Shown here: piece after piece, positions 25,001 through 37,800 of the stretch
How positions within the stretch are numbered: the stretch's first letter is position 1
Layout of the letters: every line of letters starts with the position of its first letter
Assembly: GCA_023375785.1 (NCBI GenBank)
Contig: SZWC01000099.1
Location: 361,304 to 425,303, forward strand
Direction: 5' to 3'
Length of the DNA stretch: 64,000 bases
Source of the DNA: Penium margaritaceum
Lineage: Eukaryota > Streptophyta > Zygnematophyceae > Desmidiales > Peniaceae
The notes under the pieces: model-generated
Told to the model about the DNA's origin: nothing
What the model saw: only the letters and a program-made list of their open reading frames with translations
Databases searched by the model: none
Program-made: the position numbers and the translations under genes

Positions 25001-25176
25001 GCAGATAAACTGGGCATGACCTTACAGGTATAAACAAGGTAGAATACTGTGGCTCGGCATGGGTATTATGTGCAAGGCCTTGACAAAGTTGGCATGTGCC
25101 CCTGACCATGACTACAAATGTATCCAAGTGACTTTTACTTCTATTGATCATAACACGAGTCAGCCACGGTCAGAGT
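22052..25176 (+). repeat. 190-bp satellite, block 4, with C-B-A higher-order order
   Basis: Junction types read A, A, C, B, A, C, C, B, A, C, B, A, C, B, A, C, B, so apart from one doubled A and one doubled C the period is three monomers (about 570 bp). The doubled C pair (about 22917-23099 and 23107-23289) looks identical by eye. Type A monomers carry the linked variants gcacatctaatatgcatgac and ggtaaaaaaccgg. The block is broken at cagagt by NA1. Confidence 0.94.
25172..25176. other. Left target-site duplication of NA1 (agagt)
   Basis: AGAGT here and at 28892-28896 bracket the element exactly. Removing one copy and the element restores the satellite motif cagagtgtccaatc. Confidence 0.92.
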
Positions 25177-25775
25177 TGCCAGAAATACAATTTATCTGAC
25201 TTCAATTCTTGTTGCGGAAAGAGGCTCCGGATAATACAAGAAGAAGTCCAGGTCACCTCTCGCAAAAGAGAATAAATAAACGGTCCAACGGTCCCCTGCG
25301 AACTGTTACCGACCAAAGTGACAATGAGGCACTCGCGTTCGGCTAGCGAAGAAGCCGTTGCTCTTGTGGTGCTTGTCATGTTCACCTGTATATATGGAGG
25401 ATGTTCATTCCCTCCAAAACTTAACCAGGACAGCTCTGCTCATCTTGTTCCCCCTTGGTTGCGTGGCTTCGCCGCCGTGTCTTTGCTCTACTCATCTCTC
25501 GCATTTCCTGTCTTCGCCAAACTCTCTACGCTTCGTTCCATCACTCTCGCTCCTTCGCTCAGCCCTCTCACTCAGCCAACCATCCCTTACCTCGCCATCT
25601 CTCTCTTACATCAACCCGTCTGCCGCCGCTACCTCGCGTCCCAGTCTCTATCAGCTCCCGCGACTGACTCCTCGGACCACTCTTGCTTACGTCACTCCGC
25701 TGATGTACACTTGAATATTCCTTTGCTTCTGCCTCCTTCTGTTGCTGCCGTTCTCGTATCTGCAATCATCTGACA
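25177..25775 (+). repeat. 5' LTR of NA1 (599 bp)
   Basis: It starts TGCCAGAAATAC (expected TGTCA; one transition) and ends CATCTGACA, directly followed by the primer-binding site. A TATA element, TATATAT, lies at 25389-25395. After it the LTR is C/T-rich on the + strand. Confidence 0.92.
25389..25395 (+). promoter_or_regulatory. TATA box in the NA1 5' LTR
   Basis: TATATAT followed by ggaggatgttcattcc. The same arrangement is kept in the 3' LTR (28505-28511), in the NA2 right LTR (42459-42465, minus strand) and in NA3 (about 59113-59122), which supports it as the core promoter of this LTR group. Confidence 0.65.
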
Positions 25776-25787
25776 TGGTATCAGAGC
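25776..25787 (+). promoter_or_regulatory. Primer-binding site of NA1 (tRNA-iMet 3' end)
   Basis: TGGTATCAGAGC begins right after the LTR. It is the complement of the 3' terminal 12 bases of plant initiator tRNA-Met including CCA, the commonest primer of plant LTR retrotransposons. Confidence 0.93.
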
Positions 25788-26259
25788 TTCAGGCAACATC
25801 ACCTGGAGTCCCGTGACCAAGTCATAACTCTGCCGACATCCCTGCTTCATTGCTTCGACATGCGTTCTTTTGCCGCCGCCGCCATCACCCCGCGCCTCGC
25901 CGCTTTGTCCGCAGCTGACATCAGGAGCTCTGCCTGACAAGTGCTCCACGCTGAAGAAATGCCTTGTCGTCCTAAGGAGGCCCTGCACCCATTTCCGTGC
26001 CCGAGGCCAACAATCGATGACGAGTCGCTCACATCAGCCGCAAGCAACTCTCGAGCCGCCACCTGCCGTCAACTACCAAGAAGCTTCCTGCTGACTGCCA
26101 TCCGCTGCCCCTCGTCACAACTGCTCCGCTAGCATCTCCTTGCGCTCATCCTGCCTCACCAGCCTCATATGCTTCTTCTTCGCCGTCATCCTCCATCCGT
26201 TCGCGGTCATCACCTCGAACCGCCTTCTCGCATCGCCTCCTCGCCCCGTCAGCAGCTGC

Positions 26260-26490
26260 AGCCAAAACTTCCGCTGTCAGGATATCAGACACCACCAGTC
26301 TTCCTGCTCCCATTTCCGAGCCAACTGGGGAACAAGCCGTCACTCTCCTGACTTCAACGGTCTAGTATCCCTGCCCGCTGCCTGACTCCCTCTGCCGCAA
26401 CCAACCTCTTCTAGCTAACAGGACATCGGACACCACCAGTCTTCCTGCTCCCACTTCCGAGCCAACTGGGGAACAAGCCATCACTATCCT
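26260..26490 (+). repeat. Internal direct duplication in NA1
   Basis: A segment containing caccaccagtcttcctgctc and gagccaactggggaacaagc occurs twice (about 26280-26350 and 26423-26492). The same motif is present twice in NA2 on the minus strand (about 41363-41420 and 41495-41580), so the duplication predates the split of these elements. Confidence 0.8.
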
Positions 26491-26659
26491 GAACGCGAGA
26501 AGGAGTGGTTGTATCACCTCCACCTGCCGCGCCACGTCTCATCTCCGCTCCCTCTGCTCGCGTCGCTCTCTGTCTCTCGTCTCCTCCATCACCACCAACA
26601 TTCGGCCTTCGTCTCCACTTGCCTTCGTCATCCCTCCTCCTCCTTGCGTCAGTCTCCTC

Positions 26660-27440
26660 ACCTTCATCAGCCGCTCGTTCTTGACTCATCTTTGCCTCCT
26701 CCGTCATCATCATCATCCGCTCTGCCTCCGCATCGCCTCCTCCTCATCATCAGCATCCTCTGCGCCATCTTCCATCCATCATCCGCTTCAGCATTGCTTT
26801 ATTGCGCACGTGGTTCCGCCCCTGCGCCTACTCATCAATCAATCGTTTCCTCCGCCTCCGTATCGCCTTCAGCTCGGCACACGGATCTGCCCGGTCGCAT
26901 CGCCTTTTCCGCGACAACCTACGCCCACGCCGAAAACTTCCTTCAGCGCACGTGGTTTTGTCCCTGCACCCACTCATCAATCAGTCGCTTCCTCCGCTTC
27001 CGCATCACTTTCAGCTCGGCACCAGGATCCGCCCGGTCGAATCGCCTTTTCCACGAGGACTTGCGCCCACGCCAAAACTTCCTTCAGCACACGTAGTTCC
27101 GCCCCTGCGCCCACTCATCAATCAATCGCCTCCTCCACTTCGCATCGCTCTCAGCCCGGCACAAGGAACCGCCGGGTCGCATCGCCTCTTTCCGCGATGA
27201 CCTGCGCCCACGCCGAAACTTCCTCACCGCACGCGGCCCGCCCCTGCGCCCCACTCTGCCATCCATCGTTCCTCCGCCGTCATCCAATTGCGCACGTGAT
27301 TTCACCTCTGCGCCCACTCCATCATCCATCGCTCCTTCATCAGCATCATCCTTTGCTTGGCACAAGGATCCTCCCGGTCGTATCACCTCCTTTGCAACGA
27401 CCTGCCTCTACGCCGAAAACTGCCACAGTGCACGAGGTTC
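26660..27440 (+). repeat. About 141-bp tandem repeats inside NA1
   Basis: The landmark GCGCACGTGGTT-like sequence before ccctgcgcc recurs at about 26804, 26946, 27087 and 27227 (steps of 142, 141 and 140 bp), with more degenerate copies to about 27440. Because 141 is a multiple of three, long open frames arise here (for example 26681-27805), but their translation is Ser/Pro/His-rich and repetitive. NA2 has related units near 40530-41060 on the minus strand. Confidence 0.82.
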
Positions 27441-27729
27441 CACCCCTGCACCCATCAAATTCCTCATCAGATCCTCTCTCCTTCCTCATCCGCCCTGCCC
27501 AGTTACATCACCACTCTGGCTCATTCACATCCCCCTCTACCGCACTCAGCCCTCCTGAGTGTCTTCGCTCCAACCTCCTCCCTTGGCCTTCTCTGTCTTC
27601 ATCGGGATGCTCTTCACCTGCCTCGTCAGTTCTATCAACGACTGCTCTCATCTCACCACCTTTCGGCTCCTCGTCATTTCCAAATGACCTTCATCGCCAA
27701 GAGGCCTCCTCTTCCAACAGATCGACCAC

Positions 27730-28161
27730 TTGTCAATACTACCACCAGTATTTATGGGCCAGTCAACTTCTCCTCTTTCCCGCAACATTTCCTCACACAA
27801 TGTGAGGATCTGGTACTCAGTGCAAGTGGAGCAACGAACATTCTCTCGTGGTCGTAAGACTTCTGTAACCTCTTCCACCTCTGCTACATCAAAGGCGTCC
27901 CAATCTCCTACACCCTCTAACACTATCCTCTCTACAAATGAGGCGGACGCTTTCCTGCAAATTTCTGCTCCACGCTGGTGCCCTTTGTGGAAGAAGAAAT
28001 TTGAGGATCCTTACTTAGTATCACTGCTCCCATCTTTCATCCTCTCATTCGCACACGCAACTGCACCCTCAACAAAATGTGGAGAGACCTGCTTCATGCA
28101 TGCCGTTGCCCTATGCCTCCGCGAGCCCACAAACCACCAAGACTACAACACTGCCGAGTAG
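27730..28161 (+). CDS. Possible cargo ORF in NA1, 143 codons, unrecognised
   Basis: This is an open frame in the 3' part of NA1, after the tandem repeats, with normal amino-acid composition rather than low complexity. It contains a Trp/Lys-rich patch (PRWCPLWKKKFEDPYL) and several Cys/His residues near its end (CGETCFMHAVALC). I recognise no family. An overlapping frame ending at 27857 is also open. The matching region of NA2 is unrelated, so this may be captured host sequence or a degenerate gag relic. It may equally be non-coding. Confidence 0.25.
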   Translation: MSILPPVFMGQSTSPLSRNISSHNVRIWYSVQVEQRTFSRGRKTSVTSSTSATSKASQSPTPSNTILSTNEADAFLQISAPRWCPLWKKKFEDPYLVSLLPSFILSFAHATAPSTKCGETCFMHAVALCLREPTNHQDYNTAE

Positions 28162-28283
28162 TAACATCTGATCGAATTCGACTGGTTCGTGACTGCTACA
28201 AGGAAACCTCCCGGGAATCATATTCATCAAGTACTTTGATGGACCCAAGGAGGAAACCAACCTTGCAAGAATCGAGTCAGATT

Positions 28284-28292
28284 CAGGGAGGG
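28284..28292 (+). other. Polypurine tract of NA1
   Basis: The sequence cagggaggg lies directly before the 3' LTR start TGTCAAAAATACC. Confidence 0.75.
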
Positions 28293-28891
28293 TGTCAAAA
28301 ATACCAGTTCTCTGACTTCGATTCTTGTTGCGGAAAGAGGCTCTGGATAATACAAGAAGAAGTCCAGGTCACCTCTCGTAAGAGAGAATAAATAAACGGT
28401 CCAACGGTCCCCTGCGAACCGTTACCGACCAAAGTGACAATGAGTCACTCGCGTCCGGCTAGCAAAGAAGCCGTTGCTCTTGTGGTGCTTGTCCTGTTGA
28501 CCTGTATATATGGAGGATGTTCATTCCCTCCAAAACTTAACCAGAACAGCTCTGCTCATCCGGTTCCCCCTTGTTTCCGCGGCTTCGCCGCCGTGTCTTC
28601 GCTCTGCTCGTCTCTCACATTTCCTCTCTTTGCCAAACTCTCAACGCTTCGTTCCGTCACTCTCGCTCCTTTGCTCAGCCCTCTCACTTAGCCAACCATC
28701 ACTTACCTCGCCAGCTCTCTCTCACATCAACCCGTCTGCCGCCGCTACTTCGCATCCCAGTCTCTATCAGCTCCCGCGACTGACTCCTCGGACCACTCTT
28801 GCTTACGTCACTCCGCTTACGTACACTTTAATGTTCCGCTGCTTTTGCCTGCTTCTGTTGCCGCCGTTCTCGTATCTGCAATCATATGACA
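28293..28891 (+). repeat. 3' LTR of NA1 (599 bp)
   Basis: Same length as the 5' LTR. It starts TGTCAAAAA and ends CATATGACA, followed by the right target duplication AGAGT and then satellite. The TATA element is at 28505-28511. Confidence 0.93.
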
Positions 28892-31800
28892 AGAGTGTCC
28901 AATCACAGTGCAAATATAGTAGGCATGATCTTGCAGGTGCAAACAAGGTAGAATACTGGAGGCTCGGTGAGGCTATTGTGCGCAATGCCTTGACAAAGTT
29001 GGCATGTGCCACTGATCATGACCACAAAGTTTACCAAGTGACTTTAACTTATACGAATCGTAACAAGAGTCAGCCACAATCAGAGTGCCCAATCACAGTT
29101 CAGATGTACTAGGCATGACCTTGCAGGTATAAACAAGGTAAAACACCGGTGGCTTGGCACGGCTATTGTGCGCAATGCCTTGACAAAGTTGGCATGTGCC
29201 ACTGATCATGACCACAAAGTTTACCAAGTACCTTAAACAGCAATGAATCATAACATGAGTCGGCCACGGGCAGAGTGTCTAATCACAGTGCAGATATACT
29301 GGGCAAGACCTTGCAGGTATGAACAAGGTAGAATACTGGTGGCTCGGTGTGGCTATTGTGCGCAATGCCTTGACAAAGCTGGCATGTGCCACTGACCATG
29401 ACCACAAATCTATCCAAGTGACTTTTAATTCTATTGATCATAACATGAGTCAGCCACGGTCAGAGTGTACAATCACGGTGCAGATGTACTAGGCATGACC
29501 TTGCAGGTGCAAAGAAGGTAGAATACGGGTGGCTCGACTTGGCTATTGTGCACAAAGCCTTGACGAAGTTGGCATGTGCCACTGACCATGACCACAAAGT
29601 TTACCAAGTGACATTAACTTCTACGAATCGTAACACGAGTCAGCCACGGTCAGAGTACCCAATCATTGTGCACATCTTATACGCATGACCTTGCAGGTAT
29701 GAACAAGTTAAAAAACCAGGGGCTTGGCACGGCTATTGTGCGCAATGCCTTGACAAAGTTGGCATGTGGCTCTGACCATGACCACAAAGTTTATCAAGTA
29801 CCTTAAACGGCTATGAATCACAACACGAGTCAGCCACGGTCAGAGTGTCCAATCACAGTACAGATATACTGCGCATGACCTTGCAGGTATGAACAAGGTA
29901 GAATACTGGTGGCTTGGTGTGGCTATAGTGTGTAATGCTTTGACAAATTTGGCATGTGCCACTGACCATGACCACAAATGTATCCAAGTGACTTGTACTT
30001 CTATTGATCATAACACGAGTCAGCCAGGGTCAGAGTGTCCAATCACAGTGCAGATGTACTAGGCATGACCTTGCATGTCTAAACAATGTAGAATACTGGT
30101 GGCTCGGTGTGGCTATTGTGCCCAATGCCTTGACGAAGTTGCCATGTGCCACTGACCATGACCACAAAGTTTACCAAGTGACTTTAGCTTCTACGAATCG
30201 TAATACGAGTCAACCACGGGCAGAGTGCCCAATCACAGTGTACATCTAATATGCATGACCTTGCAGGTATAAACAAGTTAAAAACCCTGTGGCTTGGCAT
30301 GGCTATTCTGCGCAATGCCTTTACAAAGTTGGCATGTGTCAGTGACCATGACTACAAAGTTTACCAAGTACCTTAAACGGCTATGAATCATAACACGAGT
30401 CAACCACAGTCAGAGTGTCCAATCATAGTCACATATACTGCACATGACCTCACAGGTATGAACAAGGTAGAGTACTGGTGGCTCGGTGTGGCTATTGTGC
30501 GCAATGCATTGACAAAGTTGGCATGTGCCACTAACCATGACCACAAATGTAACTAAGTGACTTATAATTCTATTCATCATAGCACAATTCAGCCAAGGTC
30601 AGAGTGTCCAATCACAGTGCAGATGTACTAGGCATGACCTTGCAGGTGCAAACAAGGTGAAACACTGGTGGCTCAGTGTGGCTATTGTGCGCAATGCCTT
30701 GACGAAGTTGGCATGTCCCACTGACCATGACCACAAAGTTTACCAAGTGACTCTAACTTCTATGAATCGTAACACGAGTCAGCCACGGTCAGAGTGACCA
30801 ATCATTGTGTACATATAATCTGCATGACATTGCAGGTATAAAAAAGTTAAAAAAACTGGTGGCTTGGCACAGCTATTGTGCGCAATGCCTTGACAAAGTT
30901 GGCATGTGCCACAGACTGTGACCACAAAGTTTACCAAGTACCTTAAACGGCTATGAATCATAACGCGAGTCAGCCACGGTCCGAGTGTCCAATCACAGTA
31001 CAGATACTGCGCGTGACCTTGGAAGCATGAACAAGGTAGAATACTGGTAGCTCGGTGTGGCTATTGTGCGCAATGCCTTGACAAAGTTGGCATGTGCCAC
31101 TGACCATGACCACAAATTTATCCAAGTAACTTTTACTTCTATTGATCATAACCCGAGTCAGCCACGGTCAGAGTGTCCCATCACAGTGCAGATGTACTAG
31201 GCTTGAAATTGCATGTGCAAAAAAGGTATAATACTGGTGGCTCGGTGTGGCTACTGTGCGCAATGCCTTGAAAAAATTGGCATGTGCCACTGATCATGAC
31301 CACAAAGTTTACCAAGTGACTTTAACCTCTAGGAATCATAACACGAGTCAGCCACGGTCAGAGTACCCAATCACAGTGCACATCTAATATGCATGACCTT
31401 GCAAGTATAAACAGGGTAACAAACCGGTGTCTTGGCACGGCTATTGTGTGCAATGCCTTGACAAGGTTGGCATGTGCCACTGACCATGACGACAAAGTTG
31501 ACCAAGTGACATTAACTTCTACGAATCGTAACAAGAGTCATCCACAGTCAGAGTGCCCAATCACAGTTCAGATGTACTAGGCATGACCTTGCAGGTATAA
31601 ACAAGGTAAAAACCCCGTGGCTTGGCATGACTATTGTGTGCAATGCCTTGACAAAGTTGGCATGTGCCACTGACCATGACCACAAAGTTTATTAAGTACC
31701 TTAAACGGCTATGAATTATAACACAAGTCCGCCACGGTCAGAGTGTCCAATCACAGTGCAGATATATTGGGCATGACCTTACAAGTATAAACGAGGTAGA

Positions 31801-34800
31801 ATTATGGTGGCTTGGCCTGGTTATTGTGTGCAATTCCTTGACAAAGTTGGCATGTGCCACTGACCATGACCACAAAGTTTACCAAGTGACTTTAACTTAT
31901 ATGAATCATAACAAGAGTCAGCCACGGGCAGAGTGCCCAATCACAACGCACATCTAATATGCATGACCTTACAGGTAAAAACAAGGTAAAAAACCAATGG
32001 CTTGGCACGATTATTGTGCACAGTGCCTTGTGCCACTAACCATGACCACAACGTTTTCCGAGTACATTAAACGGCTATAAATTATAACATGAGTCAGCCA
32101 CGATCAGAGTGTGCAATCACAATGCAGATATACTGTGCATGACCTCGCATGTATAAACAAGGTAGAATAATGGTGGCTCGGTGTGGCTATTGTGCGCAAT
32201 TCCTTGACAACGTTGGCATGTGCCACTGACCATGACCACAAATTTATCCAAGTGACTTTTACTTCCATTGATCATGACACGAGTCAGCCACGGTCAGAGT
32301 GTCCAATCACAGTGCAGATTTACTAGGCATGATCTTGCAGGTACAAACAAGGTTGAATACTAGTGGCTCGGTGTGGCTATTTTGCGCAATGCCTTGACAA
32401 AGTTGGCATGTGCCACTAACCGTGACCACAAATGTATCCAAGTGACATTTACGTCTATTGATCATAACACGAGTCAATAACGGTCAGAGTATCCAATCAC
32501 AGTGCAGATGTACTAGGCATGATTGTGCAAGTGTAAAAAAGGTAGAATACTGGTGGCTTGGTTTGGCTATTGTGCGCAATGCCTTGACAAAGTTGGCATG
32601 TGCCACTGACCTTGACCACAAATGTATCCAAGTGACTTTTACTTTTATTGATCATAACACGAGTCAGCCGCGATCAGAGTGTCCAATCACAATGCAGGTG
32701 TACTAGGCATGATCTTGCAGGTTTATAAAAGGTAGAATACTGGTGGCTCGGTGTGGCTATTATGCACAATGCCTTGACAAAGTTGGCACGTGCCACTGAC
32801 CATGACTACAAAGTTTACCAAGTGACTTAATCCTCTACGAATCCAAACACGAGTCGGCCACGATCAGAGTGCCCAATCACAGCGTACATCTAATATGCAA
32901 GACCTTGCAAGTATAAAAAAGGTAAGAAACCGGTGGCTTGGCACGGCTATTGTGCGCAATGTCTTGACAAAGTTGGCACGTGCCACTGCCATGACCACAA
33001 AGTTTACCAAGTACATTAAACGGCTATGAATCATAACACGAGTCAGCCACGGTCAGAGTGTCCAACTTGAGTGCACATATACTGGGCATGACCTTACAGG
33101 TACAAACAATGTAGAATACAGGTGGCTCGGTGTGGCTACTGCGTGCAATGCCTTGACAAAGTTGGCATGTGCCACTGACCATGACCACCAATGTATCCAA
33201 GTGACTTTTACTTCTATGGATCATAACACGAGTCAGCCACGGTCAGTGTGTCCAATAATAATGCAGATGTACTAGGCATGATCTTATAGGTGCAAAAAAG
33301 GTGGAATACTGGTGGCTCGGTGTGGGTATTGTGCGTAATGTCTTGACAAAGTTTGCATGTGCCACTGACCATGACCACAATGTTTACCAAGTGACTTTAA
33401 CGTCTACGGATCATAACACGAGTCAGCCACAGTCAGAGTGCTCAATCACAACGCACATCTAATATGCACAACCTTGCAGGTAAAAACAAGGTAAAAAACC
33501 GGTGGCCTGGCACGGCTATTGTGCAGAATGCCTTGTGCCACTGACCATGACCACAAAGTTTTCCAAGTACATTAAATGGATATAAATCATAACACGAGTC
33601 AGCCACGGTCAGAGTGTCCGCTCACAATGAAAATATACTGCGCATGTATAAAAAAGGTAGAATATTAGTGGCTCGGTATGGCTATTGTGCGCAATTCCTT
33701 GACAACGTTGGCATGTGCCACTGACCATGACCACAAATTTATCCAAGTGACTTTTACTTCTATTGATCATGACACGAGTCAGCCACGGTCAGAGTGTCCA
33801 ATTACAGTGCAGCTGTACTAGGCATGATCTTGCAGGTACAAACAAGGTTGAATAATAGTGGCTCGGTGTGGCTATTTTGCGCAATGCCTTGACAAAGTTG
33901 GCATGTGCCACTGACCTTGACCACAAATGGATCTAAGTGACTTTTATTTCTATTGATCATTACACGAGTCAGCCACAGTCAGAGTATCCAATCACAGTGC
34001 AGATGTACTAGGCATGATCGTGCAGGTGCAAACAAGGTAGAATACTGGTGGCTCGGTGTGGCTATTATGCGCAATACCTTGACAAAGTTGGCATGTGCCA
34101 CTGACCATGACTACAAAGTTTACCAAGTGACTTTATCCTCTACGAATCGTAACGCGAGTCGGCCACGATCAGAGTTCCCAATCATAGCGTACATCGAATA
34201 TGCATGACCTTGCAGGTATAAACAAAGTAAAAAACTGGTGGCATGGCACGGCTATTGTGCGCAATGCTTTGACAAAGTTGGCATGTGCCACTTCCATGAC
34301 CAGAAAGTTTACCAAGTACATTAAACGGCTATGAATCATAACACGAGTCAGCCACGGTCAGAGTGTCCAATTTCAGTGCAGATATACTGGGCATGACCTT
34401 TTAGGTACAAACAAGGTAGAATACAGGTGGCTCGGTGTGGCTATTGTGTGCAATGCCTTAACAAAGTTGGCATGTGCCACTGACCATGACTCAAATGTAT
34501 CCAAGTGACTTCAACTTCTATTGATCATAACACGAGTCAGCCACAGTCACAGTGTCCTATCATAGTGCATATGTACTAGGCATGATCTTGCAGGCGTAAA
34601 CAAGGTAGAATACTGGTGGCTCGGTGTGGCTATTATGCGCAATGCCTTGACAAAGTTGGCAGTGACACTGACCATGACCACAAAGTTTACCAAGTGACTT
34701 TAACTTCTACGAATCGTAACAAGATTCAGCCACGGTCAGAGTGCCCAATCACAGTGCACATCTAATATGCATGACCTTGCAGGTATAAACAAGTTAAAAA

Positions 34801-37800
34801 ACTGGTCGCTTGGCATGGCTATTGTGCGCAATGCCTTGACAAAGTTGGCAGTGACACTGACCATGACCACAAAGTTTACCAAGTGACTTTAACTTCTACG
34901 AATCGTAACAAGATTCAGCCACGGTCAGAGTGCCCAATCACAGTGCACATCTAATATGCATGACCTTGCAGGTATAAACAAGTTAAAAAACTGGTCGCTT
35001 GGCATGGCTATTGTGCGCAATGCCTTGACAAAATTGGCATGTGCCATTGACCATGACCACACAGTTTACCAAGTACATTTAACCGTTATGAATCATAACA
35101 CGAGTCAGCCACAACCAGAGTGTTCAATCACAGTGCAGATATACTGGACATCACCTTACACGTATAAACAAGGTATAATACAGGTGGCCCGGTGTGGCTA
35201 TTGTGCGCAATGCCTTGAGAAAGTTGGCATGTGCCACTGACCATGACCACAAATGTATCCAAGTGACGCTTACTTCTATTGATAATAACACGAGTCAGCC
35301 AAGGTGAGAGTGTCCAATCATAGTGCAAATGTACTAGGCATGATCTTGCAGGTGCAAACGAGGTAGAATACTGGTGGCTCCATGTGGCTATTGCGCGCAA
35401 TGCCTTGACAAAGTTGGCATGTGCCACTTATCATGACCACAAAGTTTACTAAGTATCTTTAACTTCTACGAATCATAACAAGACTCAGCCACGGTCAGAC
35501 TGCCATATCAAAGCGTACTTCTAATATGCATGACCTTGCAGGTATAAACAAGGTCAAAACGCGGTGGCCTGGCACGGCTGTTGTGCGCAATGCCTTGACA
35601 AAGTTGGCATGTGCCACTGACCATGAAGACAAAGTTTACCAAGTACTTTAAACGGCTATGAATCATAACACGAGTCAGCCACTCTCAGAGTGTCCAATTA
35701 TAGTGCAGATATACTGTGCATGACCTTGCAGGTATAAACAAGGTGGAATACTGGTGGCTCAGTGTCGCTATTGTGCACAATTCCTTGACAACGTTGGCAT
35801 GTGCCACTGACCATGACCACAAATTTATCCAAGTGACTTTTACTTCTATTGATCATGACACGAGTCAGCCACGGTCAGAGTGTCCAATCACAGTGCAGAT
35901 GTACTAGGCATGATCTTGCAGGTACAAGCAAGGTAGAATACTAATGGCTTGGTGTGGCTGTTTTGCGCATTACATTGACGAAGTTGGCATGTGCCACTGA
36001 CCATGACCACAAATGTATCCAAGTGACAATGAACACAATGTTTACCAAGTGACTGTAACTTATACGAATCGTAACACAAGTCAGCCATATTCAGAGTGCT
36101 CAACCACAGTTCAGATGTACTAAGCATGACCTTGAAGGTATAAACAAGGTAAAAAACCGGTGGCTTGGCACGGCTACTTTGCGCAATGCCTTGTCAAAGT
36201 TAGCATGTGCCACTGAAAATGACCACAAAGTCTACCAAGTACCTTAAACGGCTATGAATCTTAACACGAGTCAGCCACGGTCAGAGTGTCCAATCACAGT
36301 GCACATATGCTAGGCAAAACCTTAGAGGTACAATCAAGGTAGAATACTGGTGGCTCGGTGTGACTATTCTGCGCAATACCTTGACAAATTTGGCATGTGC
36401 CACTTACCATGACCACAAATGTATCCAACTGACTTTGACTTCTACTGATCATAACACAAGTCAGCCACGGTCAGGGGGTCCAATCACAGTGCAGATGTAC
36501 TAGGCATGATTGTGCAAGTGCAGACAAGGTAGAATACTGGTGGCTTGGTGTGGCTATTGTGCGCAATGCCTTGACAAAGTTGGCATGTGCCAGTGACAAT
36601 GACCACATAGTTTACAAAGTACATTGAACAGCTATGAATCATAACATGAGTCAGCCAGGGTCAGAGTGTCCAATCACATTGCAGATATACTGGGCATGAC
36701 CTTGCATGTATAAACAAGGTACAATACTTTTGGCTTGGTGTGGCTATTGTGCGCAATGCCTTGACAAAGTTGGCATGTGCCACTCACCATGACCACAAAT
36801 GTATCCAAGTGACTTTTACTTTCAATGATCATAACACGAGTCAGCCACGGTCAGAGTGTCCAATCACATTGCAGATATACTGGGCATGGCCTTGCATGTA
36901 TAAACAAGGTACAATACTTTTGGCTTGGTGTGGCTATTGTGCGCAATGCCTTGACAAAGTTGGCATGTGCCACTCACCATGACCACAAATGTATCCAAGT
37001 GACTTTTACTTTCAATGATCATAACACGAGTCAGCCACAGTCAGATCGTCCAATCACAGTGGAGATGTACTAGGCATTATCTTTCAGGTTCAAACAAGGT
37101 AGATTACTGGTGGCTCGGTGTGGCTATTGTGCGTAATGCCTTGACAAAGTTGGCATGTGCCACTGACCATGACCAAAAAGTTTACCAAGTGACTTTCACT
37201 TCTACGAATCGTAACACGAGTCACCCACAGTCAGAGTGCCCAATCACAATGCACTTCTAATCTGCATGACCTTGCAGGTATAAACAAGGGAAAAAACTTG
37301 TGGCTTGGTACGGCTATTGTGCGCAATGCCTTGACATAGTTGGTATGTCCCACTGACCATGACCACAACGTTTACCGAGTACATTGAACGCCTATGAATC
37401 ATAACACGAGTCAGTCACGGTCAGAGTGTCCAATCAGAGTGCAAATATACTCGGCATGACCTTGCAGGTACAAACAAGGTGGAATACTGGTGGCTCGTTG
37501 TGGCTGTTGTGCGCAATGCCTTGACAAAGTTATCATGTGCCACTGGCCATGACCGCAAAGCTTACCAAGTGACTTTAACTTCTGCGAATTCTAACACGAG
37601 TCATCCACGGTCAGAGTACCCAATCACAACGCACATGTAATATGCATGACCTTGGAGGTATAAAAAAGGTAAAAAAACTCGTGGCTTGGTACGGCTATTG
37701 TGCGCAATGCCTTGACCATGACCATAAAGTTTACCAAGCATATTGAACGGATATGAATCATAACACGAATCAGCCACGGTCAAAGTGTCCAATCACAGTG

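Larger units (their letters stand above)
25177..28891 (+). mobile_element. NA1: non-autonomous LTR retrotransposon (3,715 bp)
   Basis: Two 599-bp LTRs (25177-25775 and 28293-28891), a perfect 12-base primer-binding site and a polypurine tract flank 2,517 bp of internal sequence with no recognisable gag, protease, integrase, RT or RNase H. The LTRs differ at about 15 positions in the first 220, so this is older than CopA. The perfect 5-bp target duplication is satellite sequence. It would need proteins supplied by another element. The LTR resembles those of NA2 and NA3 (shared ggaggatgttcattccctcc and gcggcttcgccgcc), and the primer-proximal internal part resembles NA2, but the 3' internal part does not. 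Confidence 0.92.

Noticed and set aside
26681-27805. A 374-codon ORF in NA1 as a real protein
   Set aside because: Its composition is Ser/Pro/His-rich and repetitive, it is open because the underlying tandem unit is about 141 bp, and overlapping frames are open too.
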